Of a stretch of 7,523 nucleotides of DNA, positions 1 through 6,403 are shown piece after piece (positions within the stretch are counted from its first letter, which is position 1; each line of letters opens with the position of its first letter). This DNA comes from Ghiorsea sp. (GTDB lineage: Bacteria > Pseudomonadota > Zetaproteobacteria > Mariprofundales > Mariprofundaceae): the NCBI GenBank assembly GCA_030950765.1, contig JAUZQX010000027.1:1-7523 (forward strand). Direction: 5' to 3'. Below the pieces are notes generated by a model. The model was given only the letters and a program-made list of their open reading frames with translations. It did not search any database and was not told the origin of the DNA. The position numbers were made by a program, and so were the translations under genes.

Positions 1-537
1 TACCCTGATGATGCAGACAATGCGATTCATCAAGCTGTGCAACCGTTAGCCAAGATTGCTGGGATAGATTGGGGTGAAGCTGTGGATGGTTTTCCCGCAA
101 CCACATGTCAAATTACCAATTTGAATGCGGGCACTGGGGCAAGTAATGTGATTCCAGGTAGTGCAGAAGCATTTTTGGATATTCGTTATAATCCCAGCAA
201 TAGTTTTGATGAAATTAAGGAACGTATCATGCAAGCTTGTAAGGGCGCGGATGTGTCGTTTGATTTTAGGCATGAAGCCAATGCGTTTTCTACACCTGAT
301 GGTAAGTTTTTGGATATGGTATGTGCTGCGATTGAATCGACTACGGGTATCATCACCAGTCGTGATACGGGTGGTGGAACATCGGATGGTCGTTTCCTTG
401 CCGCAGTGGGTGTACCCGTAGCAGAGCTGGGTTTGACCAACAGCACCATCCATCAGGTGAATGAACAAGTCGCTACCCATGAATTGGACACCCTGACGGA
501 TATTTACACAAAAATTATCACAACATTTGAGGCATAA
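1..537 (+). CDS. dapE: Succinyl-diaminopimelate desuccinylase, C-terminal part (5' end outside window)
   Basis: DapE hydrolyses N-succinyl-LL-2,6-diaminopimelate to LL-diaminopimelate and succinate in the cytoplasm, the step before DapF in lysine and peptidoglycan precursor synthesis. It is a dinuclear zinc M20-family peptidase homologue. The reading frame is open from base 1, so the start lies upstream. The 178 visible residues match roughly the second half of the usual protein of about 375 residues. They include the dimerisation/lid region (FPATTCQITNLNAGTGASNV) and the family signatures TGGGTSDGRF and NSTIHQVNE. The histidine of the latter, codon 451-453, is the expected C-terminal zinc ligand. 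The other zinc ligands and the catalytic Glu lie in the missing N-terminal half. A GTG at 37 opens the same frame but is internal, since homology continues upstream of it (YPDDADNAIHQA). The stop is TAA, and queF follows after 6 bp. Confidence 0.95.
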   Translation, partial: YPDDADNAIHQAVQPLAKIAGIDWGEAVDGFPATTCQITNLNAGTGASNVIPGSAEAFLDIRYNPSNSFDEIKERIMQACKGADVSFDFRHEANAFSTPDGKFLDMVCAAIESTTGIITSRDTGGGTSDGRFLAAVGVPVAELGLTNSTIHQVNEQVATHELDTLTDIYTKIITTFEA

Positions 538-543
538 CCTAAG

Positions 544-939
544 ATGACAATAACAAGTACACTAACCCAATTGGGCGATAAACCTACCGCCGAAGCAAGT
601 AAAACACTGGAAGTATTTGAAAACCCAAATCCTGAGCGTGATTATCATATCAAAATTGATTCGGCTGAATTTACCTGCCTTTGTCCTAAGACAGGGCAGC
701 CCGATTTTGCAGAAATTAAGTTGGATTATGTGCCCGATGAATTGTGTGTGGAGTTGAAATCACTTAAACTTTATTATTGGAGTTTTAGGGATGAAGGTCA
801 TTTCCACGAAAAAGTAACCAATATGATTGCATCCGATTTGATTGCAGCCATGGACCCACGCTGGTTAAAAGTCACCGCTATTTTTAATGTGCGTGGTGGT
901 GTGTATACCACAGTTGAAGTAGAACACACCAAAGCTTGA
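544..939 (+). CDS. queF: NADPH-dependent 7-cyano-7-deazaguanine (preQ0) reductase
   Basis: QueF reduces the nitrile of preQ0 to the amine preQ1 with two NADPH, a cytoplasmic step of queuosine tRNA modification. The 131-residue protein is the short, unimodular (Bacillus YkvM-like) type rather than the long two-domain E. coli type. The signature FTCLCPKTGQPDFA is at 43-56. By alignment to B. subtilis QueF from memory, Cys47 is the thioimide-forming nucleophile and Asp54 the general acid. The NADPH-binding motif ELKSLKLYYWS is at 70-80, and His88-Glu89 (GHFHE) bind the substrate; the spacing from Cys47 agrees with B. subtilis. The ATG at 544 is preceded by GAGG at 529-532, inside the last dapE codons, at 11 nt. 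The gene lies between two diaminopimelate genes with gaps of 6 and 7 bp, so it is probably co-transcribed with them although the pathways are unrelated. Confidence 0.95.
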   Translation: MTITSTLTQLGDKPTAEASKTLEVFENPNPERDYHIKIDSAEFTCLCPKTGQPDFAEIKLDYVPDELCVELKSLKLYYWSFRDEGHFHEKVTNMIASDLIAAMDPRWLKVTAIFNVRGGVYTTVEVEHTKA

Positions 940-946
940 TGCTTGT

Positions 947-1651
947 ATGACAGTACCCTTTGTGAAGATGCAGGCGCAAGGTAACGATTTTGTTATCTTG
1001 GATTCTATTCATGATACCTTGCCTGTACTGACACAGGCGTTCATTACAAAAATATGTGATAGACACGTGGGTATTGGTTGCGACCAATTGTTGGTTTTGC
1101 AACCCCACCACACTGCCGATGCTTTGATGCTGATTTATAATGCAGATGCTTCAAAAGCTGCCAACTGTGGCAATGGTTTGCGTTGTGTTGGTGATTTGTT
1201 GATGCGACAAACAGGCAAACCACAAGTTTCAATCGCTTTGGCTGACCGCATTGTTAGTGCAGAGCATATCGCAGACGGTGTGCAGGTGATGATGGGTGAC
1301 TTTGTGGTTGAACAGGTTACAAAAGACTATACGGATGTATTGGTTGGTAACCCTCATCGTGTTTACTTTAATCATGTGCAAACTTGCCCTGAGCGTAATG
1401 TGGAAATCATCAGTGATTATGATGAAAGCCATGCTGCTATTCGTATTATTGAGCGTGGTGCAGGTGAAACATTGGCGTGTGGTTCTGGGGCTTGTGCTAC
1501 GGCAGCAGCTATTTGGCAGAGGCAGGGTCATGTTTCACCTTTAGTCATTCAAATGCCGGGTGGAAATGTTAAAGTACATCAGTTGGGCACAGAGCTATTA
1601 TTAACAGGCATTGTAACTTATGTGTTTGATGGTCAGTATGTTTGTGTTTAA
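947..1651 (+). CDS. dapF: Diaminopimelate epimerase, shortened form
   Basis: DapF interconverts LL- and meso-diaminopimelate, a PLP-independent two-base racemisation that supplies meso-DAP for peptidoglycan and for lysine. The start matches the family N-terminus (VKMQAQGNDFVILDS). The first catalytic Cys is Cys74 in NCGNGLRC and the second is Cys178 in ERGAGETLACGSGACA, so both bases are present. HVGIGCDQLLV (40-50) and the C-terminal PGG and FDG motifs are also typical. At 234 residues it is about 40 shorter than the usual 270-280. By eye the loss falls in two blocks: between the MGDF strand and GNPH, and between GNPH and RGAGE, where the usual GPxxExHPxFPERVN segment is cut to a short CPERNVEII stretch. 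GNPHCV reads GNPHRV here. The start is 7 bp after the queF stop and no strong Shine-Dalgarno is visible, so translational coupling is likely. Confidence 0.93.
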   Translation: MTVPFVKMQAQGNDFVILDSIHDTLPVLTQAFITKICDRHVGIGCDQLLVLQPHHTADALMLIYNADASKAANCGNGLRCVGDLLMRQTGKPQVSIALADRIVSAEHIADGVQVMMGDFVVEQVTKDYTDVLVGNPHRVYFNHVQTCPERNVEIISDYDESHAAIRIIERGAGETLACGSGACATAAAIWQRQGHVSPLVIQMPGGNVKVHQLGTELLLTGIVTYVFDGQYVCV

Positions 1652-1683
1652 GTTGTTGGTAGCGTGCATGGTGGGATGGGTGT

Positions 1684-4356
1684 ATGACAGATAAGCAGTT
1701 AGCTAAATCTAGAGAGTATCAAGCACTGGTCATTAAAGACTTTAAAAAACGTGTTTATCCACTTGCCATGGCTTGCGCGATTATTTTTGCAGTGTTTTTT
1801 GCAATCAACATCTTTGGCACGGGCAAACCTATATTCATTATATCTGATGCGATTGCGGTGGTATTGTTTTCTATACTAGGGATTCTTGTCAAACGAAGTG
1901 TTGTGCCACCTTATGTGGGATCGTTTTTTATTCTTACGATTGTACTGTTCTTTTACATTATGATTATTATTCATGATGGCTCATTACACGGTATGCTGTT
2001 TTTTTATTGCACAATTCCATTTTTTGCGTTTTATATGTCAGGGTCTCGTATTGGTATGATTTATGGGTTGGTCATGCTGGCTACATTGTTGCTGCTGTGG
2101 GCTGCAAGTCAGTTTTCACTTCTTGAAATCAGTTATGATGCTATTGAGATGATGGTTGTGGCGATATTATTGTCATTTACAATGATTTCGGCTTGGTTTT
2201 TTGAGCGCACAAGAGAAAAGGCGTTTTCCAGCTCTTATCAGTCGGGTGTGCGCCATGAAACATTGATGGAAGCTTTGGATGAAGTGTATTATCGCGTGGG
2301 TATGGATGGTATTATCCAAGAAATTGGTGAACCTATTTATGCTCTAACAGGCTTTACACCCAAAGATGTTGAGGCACGCCATATTGAAACATTTTATGCA
2401 GATCCGAGCACTAGAGATGCATACCTTAAAGCATTGAAAGAAAGCGGTAATGTTAAGAACTACCCGATTGAGATATTAGGTAAGTATGGACAACGTGTCG
2501 CTATATCGATGAGTTCACGTATGTTTTTTGATGACATGGGTAAACCCATATATATCGAAGGTTTGATTCGTGATATGACCAAAGAACGGGAAATTCAAAA
2601 AGAAAGAACCGAAAACCTTCAGTATTTACGCAATTTAAGTGTGATTGAGTCCACTTTAGCTGAGCAAGATTTTGAAGTGGGTTTGCAACAGGCAGTTAAA
2701 GAAATTCAAATGATGTTTGCTGCAGAACGTGTATTTTTAAGCCCTCTATGTTTTGCTAATGACTCAATGGATGATGGCTATCAAGCAATGTTTGTAACGG
2801 CATCAGAACATGATGCTGACTTTAATTTAAAAGCTTTGATGTGCGAACATGAAATCATTACATACGCATCCTCTGTGCCTGAGACACAGTTGAAAACACC
2901 GTTTATGATTGATGTGAAAGCTATTTTCTCGCCAGCGCTGATTCAAAAGTATAAGCTGACATCTAGCTTGATGATGCTTGTTCGCATTAAATCAGATGTG
3001 TTGTGGGTATTGGGCATGCAACAAGAAGAAGGTGTAGACTATTCAGAGCAGCAGCAACGTTTGTTTGTTGATATTTCACATCGTGTTCGAGGTGCATTGG
3101 GGCAACTGGTTTTACAAAAAGATTTGCAAGCTACCGTTGAGCGGGTTGAAATTGCTTCACATGCAAAAAGTGAGTTTTTAGCAACCATGAGTCATGAGTT
3201 GCGCACACCGTTACATGGTGTGATTGGGCTGCTTGATTTGTTGGGTGAGGAGATTGAGCACTTATCAACAGAGCAACAGCGAAACCTTATGCTGGCACGG
3301 ACTTCTTCTCAGGTATTAAGCTCACTGATTGATGATGTGCTTGATTTAGCCAAAATTGAATCGGGTAAAGTGGAAATGCAAAAACAATCGTTTTACCTGC
3401 GTGATGCTTTGTATGATGCTCTGGTTCCTTTTGTGATGAAAGCACGTGAGAAAGGATTAAGTTTAAATTTAGAGATGAAAGATGTCGCATCTGTGATTGA
3501 AGGTGATGTGGTGCGTTTACGTCAGGTATTGTTAAACTTGGTCGGCAATGCTATCAAGTTTACCATGCAGGGTTATGTGCGAATCGTGGTGACCCAAGAT
3601 GAAGAAACACTGCAAATTAATATTGAAGATTCGGGGATAGGTATTGATAAAGCGAAGCAGGACATAGTGTTTAAACCATTTACGCAAGTACATGATATTC
3701 ATATTTTGGGGGATAATCTTCAAGAGAAGGGTACAGGTTTAGGTACAACGATTTCACAACACTTTGTTGAAATGATGGGGGGCACACTGGCTTTACAAAG
3801 CGAACCCCATATTGGTAGTACCATGAGTGTTCGTTTGCCATTACAGCAAATTGGCGAGCAAAAAATTACTGTTAAGCTGGATATGGATGATTTTTCAAAC
3901 CAGTCTGAACACCATCTTTTGGATGAAGAAGCTGCGAACCAAAAAGAACCTGAAACATGGTCGGTATTGCTCGCAGAAGATGATCCTGTGGGTAGAAGAA
4001 TTGCGATGAAACGACTGCAGCGTGCAGGTTTTGATATTGAAGAGGTAACCGATGGTTTGTCGGCTTGGGATAAAATTCAAACACAAGACTATGATTTACT
4101 GTTGACCGATATTCGTATGCCTGGTTTGGATGGCATGGCATTAACCAAAAAAGTTCGTGAATATGAAGCTGAACAAGGTAAAAAAGGCATGCTGATTATT
4201 GGTTTATCAGCTTATGCCTTAGAAGAAGTGAAAAATGATGCCTTGGCTTGTGGTATGGACGCATTTATTTCAAAACCTGTAGATATGAGCGTGCTGATGA
4301 AAAAATTAGAAAAGCATTGTGAAAGTGAATATCCTCATAAAGGTTTGCGTAATTAA
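1684..4356 (+). CDS. Membrane-bound hybrid sensor histidine kinase (6 TM, PAS, GAF-like, HisKA, HATPase, receiver)
   Basis: This 890-residue inner-membrane sensor kinase has a fused receiver. Six hydrophobic segments lie at about 24-44, 50-70, 76-96, 100-118, 122-143 and 153-173, with short loops and no large periplasmic domain, so the ligand is probably sensed within or near the membrane. A PAS/PAC domain follows (about 193-303), then a GAF-like domain (about 316-475) and a short helical linker. The H-box FLATMSHELRTPLHG puts the phospho-acceptor at His504. The ATPase domain shows the N-box (Asn622 in LVGNAIKFT), G1 (DSGIG, 649-653), FKPF (663-666) and G2 (GTGLG, 683-687). The GTGLGTTI wording resembles RpfC-type kinases. 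The receiver (about 760-875) has the acidic pair Asp766-Asp767, phospho-acceptor Asp809 (TDIRMPG), Ser842 and Lys864 (SKP). No HPt or DNA-binding output domain follows, so the phosphorelay partner must lie elsewhere. The ATG at 1684 follows a G-rich stretch (GGTGGGATGGG, 1670-1680). The signal sensed is not deducible. Confidence 0.93.
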   Translation: MTDKQLAKSREYQALVIKDFKKRVYPLAMACAIIFAVFFAINIFGTGKPIFIISDAIAVVLFSILGILVKRSVVPPYVGSFFILTIVLFFYIMIIIHDGSLHGMLFFYCTIPFFAFYMSGSRIGMIYGLVMLATLLLLWAASQFSLLEISYDAIEMMVVAILLSFTMISAWFFERTREKAFSSSYQSGVRHETLMEALDEVYYRVGMDGIIQEIGEPIYALTGFTPKDVEARHIETFYADPSTRDAYLKALKESGNVKNYPIEILGKYGQRVAISMSSRMFFDDMGKPIYIEGLIRDMTKEREIQKERTENLQYLRNLSVIESTLAEQDFEVGLQQAVKEIQMMFAAERVFLSPLCFANDSMDDGYQAMFVTASEHDADFNLKALMCEHEIITYASSVPETQLKTPFMIDVKAIFSPALIQKYKLTSSLMMLVRIKSDVLWVLGMQQEEGVDYSEQQQRLFVDISHRVRGALGQLVLQKDLQATVERVEIASHAKSEFLATMSHELRTPLHGVIGLLDLLGEEIEHLSTEQQRNLMLARTSSQVLSSLIDDVLDLAKIESGKVEMQKQSFYLRDALYDALVPFVMKAREKGLSLNLEMKDVASVIEGDVVRLRQVLLNLVGNAIKFTMQGYVRIVVTQDEETLQINIEDSGIGIDKAKQDIVFKPFTQVHDIHILGDNLQEKGTGLGTTISQHFVEMMGGTLALQSEPHIGSTMSVRLPLQQIGEQKITVKLDMDDFSNQSEHHLLDEEAANQKEPETWSVLLAEDDPVGRRIAMKRLQRAGFDIEEVTDGLSAWDKIQTQDYDLLLTDIRMPGLDGMALTKKVREYEAEQGKKGMLIIGLSAYALEEVKNDALACGMDAFISKPVDMSVLMKKLEKHCESEYPHKGLRN

Positions 4357-4359
4357 ACA

Positions 4360-5187
4360 ATGCTTAGTATTTACAATCATGATAGGGATACTGTTCAGCT
4401 GACCTATGTGTACCCTGTGGTATCGCGCCGTGCGGGCGGTGTATCTCTGGGAATTAACCTTAACCCCAATAATAAATGCAATTGGCAATGTGTGTATTGC
4501 CAAGTTCCTAATTTGCAACGTGGGGTTGCTGACAAGGTTGATTTAATTGTTTTGGAGCGTGAGTTGGATGCGTTTTTATTAGAACTAATGCATGGCTCAT
4601 ATATGAAAACACATGTGCCAGAGCAGTGTAGGCAGTTACAAGACTTGGCTATTTCGGGTAATGGTGAACCAACTACATGCCCCAATTTTTCGGATGTTGT
4701 AGATTTGATTGTGCGTTTGATGCAAAAATATAGGTTGGTTATTCCATTGCGTTTGATTACCAACGGTTCTTGTATGCATAAAGAACATATTCAACAGGGT
4801 TTGACCATGATGGCAGCACATCGGGGTGAAGTTTGGTTTAAAGTTGATGCTATAGGTGAAAACATGACCATGGCTATCAATGGTGTTTCCCTATCGGCGC
4901 GTTGGCAAGCTGAGCAGCTTCAGAAAACAGCGCAAGTTTGCCCAACATGGATTCAAACCTGTGTGATACAGCAGCAGGTGGAGGATAGCCATTATATGTC
5001 AACATATGTGAGCTGGCTCAATGATGTATTGCTACAAGGCGGCAACATACAGGGTGTGTTGCTGTATGGTTTGGCACGACCATCTATGCAAGAGGGTGGG
5101 GATAAATTAGTCTCTGCGGATAAGGCATGGCTTGCTGTGTTTGCACAAAAAATTGAATCGCTTGGTTTAGCGGTTAAAGTGTCCTGA
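4360..5187 (+). CDS. Radical SAM protein, TYW1/COG0731-like, function unknown
   Basis: This 275-residue protein has the radical SAM cluster motif CNWQCVYC, with Cys40, Cys44 and Cys47 binding a [4Fe-4S] cluster that cleaves S-adenosylmethionine. The SAM-binding GGEP-like motif is present as SGNGEPT (99-105). LITNGS (132-137) and KVDA (161-164) resemble the barrel motifs of the COG0731 (wyosine-synthesis-like Fe-S oxidoreductase) group. The N-terminal stretch YPVVSRRAGGVSLGINLNP leads directly into the cluster motif. No second iron-sulfur domain or SPASM extension is visible: only isolated cysteines occur after Cys47 (Cys90, Cys107, Cys138, Cys194, Cys201). Wyosine is not a bacterial modification, so the substrate is unknown and I assign no reaction. 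The ATG lies 3 bp after the stop of the hybrid kinase, with AAAGG at 4339-4343 rather far upstream, so translation is probably coupled to the kinase. Confidence 0.85.
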   Translation: MLSIYNHDRDTVQLTYVYPVVSRRAGGVSLGINLNPNNKCNWQCVYCQVPNLQRGVADKVDLIVLERELDAFLLELMHGSYMKTHVPEQCRQLQDLAISGNGEPTTCPNFSDVVDLIVRLMQKYRLVIPLRLITNGSCMHKEHIQQGLTMMAAHRGEVWFKVDAIGENMTMAINGVSLSARWQAEQLQKTAQVCPTWIQTCVIQQQVEDSHYMSTYVSWLNDVLLQGGNIQGVLLYGLARPSMQEGGDKLVSADKAWLAVFAQKIESLGLAVKVS

Positions 5188-5196
5188 AATTTGAAC

Positions 5197-5204
5197 AAAG
5201 GTGG
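5197..5204 (+). promoter_or_regulatory. Ribosome binding site supporting the GTG start of gmhA
   Basis: AAAGGTGG lies 9 nt before the GTG at 5214. It supports a GTG start for gmhA, which has no ATG near the conserved N-terminus. It is one of the clearer Shine-Dalgarno-like sites in the window. Confidence 0.6.
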
Positions 5205-5213
5205 CGTTATCCA

Positions 5214-5795
5214 GTGAAAGATTTAATCCATAAAGCGTTGGTTGCTGGTGTTGAGTTGCGTCAGAAATATATTGGTGTTTTGGACGATGACTTATTAAAG
5301 GCCGCTGATATTATGGTGGAATCATTGCGTAATGGTGGGAAAATTTTGGTTTGTGGTAATGGTGGTTCGGCATCAGATGCACAGCACTTCGTAGCCGAAT
5401 TGGTCAATCGCTTTGAAATGAACAGACCAGCTTTGGCAGCGATTGCGATGGTGAATGATGCATCGGTGATTACCAGTATTTCCAACGATTTTTCTTTTGA
5501 TGCCATTTATGCGCGGCAAACGGAAGCCTTGGGTCGAAAAGGAGATATATTGCTGGGTATTTCAACCAGCGGCAACTCCAAAAATGTATTAAATGCAGTA
5601 GAGAAAGCGGCAGAGATTGGTATGCAGGTGGTTGCCCTGACAGGGCGCGAAGGCGGCAAGCTTGGGCAACATCAAGGCACGACGGTACACCTAAATATCA
5701 ACCACCCTTCTACGGCAAGGGTACAAGAAATGCATATCACTTGTTTGCATATTTTATGTACTTTAATTGATGAAACGATGTTTTGGGGAAAATAA
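5214..5795 (+). CDS. gmhA: Sedoheptulose 7-phosphate (phosphoheptose) isomerase
   Basis: GmhA converts sedoheptulose 7-phosphate to D-glycero-D-manno-heptose 7-phosphate, the first committed step to the ADP-heptose used in the lipopolysaccharide inner core. The 193-residue length is normal. It is a SIS-domain protein: the phosphosugar loops are CGNGGSASDAQHF (47-59) and LGISTSGNSKNV (114-125), and NDFSFDAIYARQ (91-102) is family-typical. The expected metal and catalytic residues, matched by spacing to E. coli GmhA, are His58, Glu62, Gln171 and His179 (RVQEMHITCLHI). The GTG start is chosen for the Shine-Dalgarno site upstream and because MKDLIHKAL fits the family N-terminus. It sits two genes upstream of rfaE2, which acts later in the same pathway, so the pair is functionally coherent. 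The kinase (hldA/rfaE1), phosphatase (gmhB) and epimerase genes of the pathway are not in the window. Confidence 0.95.
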   Translation: MKDLIHKALVAGVELRQKYIGVLDDDLLKAADIMVESLRNGGKILVCGNGGSASDAQHFVAELVNRFEMNRPALAAIAMVNDASVITSISNDFSFDAIYARQTEALGRKGDILLGISTSGNSKNVLNAVEKAAEIGMQVVALTGREGGKLGQHQGTTVHLNINHPSTARVQEMHITCLHILCTLIDETMFWGK

Positions 5796-5801
5796 GAGAA
5801 G

Positions 5802-5933
5802 ATGATGGATGATGATAAGGAAGTTGATTACACAAGAATATACCATTGGAATAAGCAAGAAAAGAAAAAGCCTTGGCTTTTTTACATGTTGATTGCCACT
5901 ATTTGTTTTGCGATTGCTTGGGTGGTGAGTTGA
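5802..5933 (+). CDS. Small single-pass membrane protein, 42-43 residues, unrecognised
   Basis: This short open frame fills the gap between gmhA and rfaE2 exactly. It starts 6 bp after the gmhA stop and ends in TGA at 5931-5933, overlapping the probable rfaE2 start. The product has an acidic N-terminus (MMDDDKEVDY), a basic patch KQEKKK (18-23) and one hydrophobic segment at about 24-42 (PWLFYMLIATICFAIAWVV). By the positive-inside rule the N-terminus would be cytoplasmic. Two ATG codons in tandem (5802, 5805) could serve; the purine-rich AAGAGAAG just upstream, or GGGGAA at 5785-5788 and after, may act as ribosome binding site. I recognise no family. Support for its being real comes from the tight spacing on both sides, the sensible charge/hydrophobic layout, and the fact that it gives rfaE2 a coupled start. 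It might help anchor a heptose or LPS enzyme at the inner membrane, which is a guess from position only. Confidence 0.65.
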   Translation: MMDDDKEVDYTRIYHWNKQEKKKPWLFYMLIATICFAIAWVVS

Positions 5934-6403
5934 ACCCAAACTTACTTAGTTGGGAAGAAGCTAAGGCGCTTCGTGAGACATGGGCAGAGCAGGGGCAGAG
6001 GGTTGTGTTTACCAATGGTTGTTTTGACTTGCTGCACCCTGGGCATATTCAATATTTGAATGATGCCAAAGCGTTGGGTGACAAGTTAATTTTGGGTTTG
6101 AATGCAGATGCTTCGATTTCGCGACTCAAAGGTGATTCTCGCCCCATAAACCCACTCAAAGACAGAGCTGCAATGCTGATGGGTTTAAAATCTATGGATG
6201 CTGTTGTTGCCTTTGAAGAAGATACACCTCAAAATTTAATTACCTTATTATTGCCTGATGTATTGGTCAAAGGTGGAGATTATACTGCTGATGATATAGT
6301 GGGCGCAAAAGAAGTGCGTGACACTGGCGGGGAAGTGATTGTTGTGCCATTTTTAGAAGGTTATTCGTCTTCCAAGCTGATTGAGCGGATTAAAGCTTCA
6401 TAA
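5930..6403 (+). CDS. rfaE2: D-glycero-beta-D-manno-heptose 1-phosphate adenylyltransferase (stand-alone RfaE2/HldC type)
   Basis: This enzyme transfers AMP from ATP to heptose 1-phosphate, giving ADP-heptose for the lipopolysaccharide core. The 157-residue product is a lone nucleotidyltransferase domain, not the fused kinase-adenylyltransferase HldE of E. coli. The cytidylyltransferase-fold signature VVFTNGCFDLLHPGHIQYL is at 25-43, with the HxGH motif at 36-39. Also typical are LNADASISRLKGDSRPINP (57-75), DVLVKGGDY (110-118) and the end motif GYSSSKLIERI (144-154). The frame is open upstream as far as a TTG at 5873, but the family N-terminus (about eight residues, then WEEAKALRETW) points to the TTG at 5930. 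That TTG overlaps the TGA of the small gene (TTGA) and has GGTGGTGAG directly before it. Other in-frame TTG codons (5903, 5918) are possible; there is no in-frame ATG before the catalytic core. The 3' end overlaps the end of lipB on the other strand. Confidence 0.93.
   Translation: MNPNLLSWEEAKALRETWAEQGQRVVFTNGCFDLLHPGHIQYLNDAKALGDKLILGLNADASISRLKGDSRPINPLKDRAAMLMGLKSMDAVVAFEEDTPQNLITLLLPDVLVKGGDYTADDIVGAKEVRDTGGEVIVVPFLEGYSSSKLIERIKAS

Noticed and set aside
46..480. A 144-residue minus-strand open frame opposite dapE.
   Set aside because: It is antisense to a clearly conserved DapE coding region, and its Cys/His/Thr-rich composition is typical of a shadow frame.
37..537. GTG at 37 as the true start of a short stand-alone dapE-like gene.
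   Set aside because: DapE homology continues upstream of it to base 1 (YPDDADNAIHQA), so the gene is cut by the window edge rather than starting here.
1652..1683. The 32-bp G-rich gap before the kinase, considered as a regulatory site or a tiny leader frame from the ATG at 1668.
   Set aside because: The leader would be only 8 codons with no conserved character, and no palindrome or promoter match is visible.
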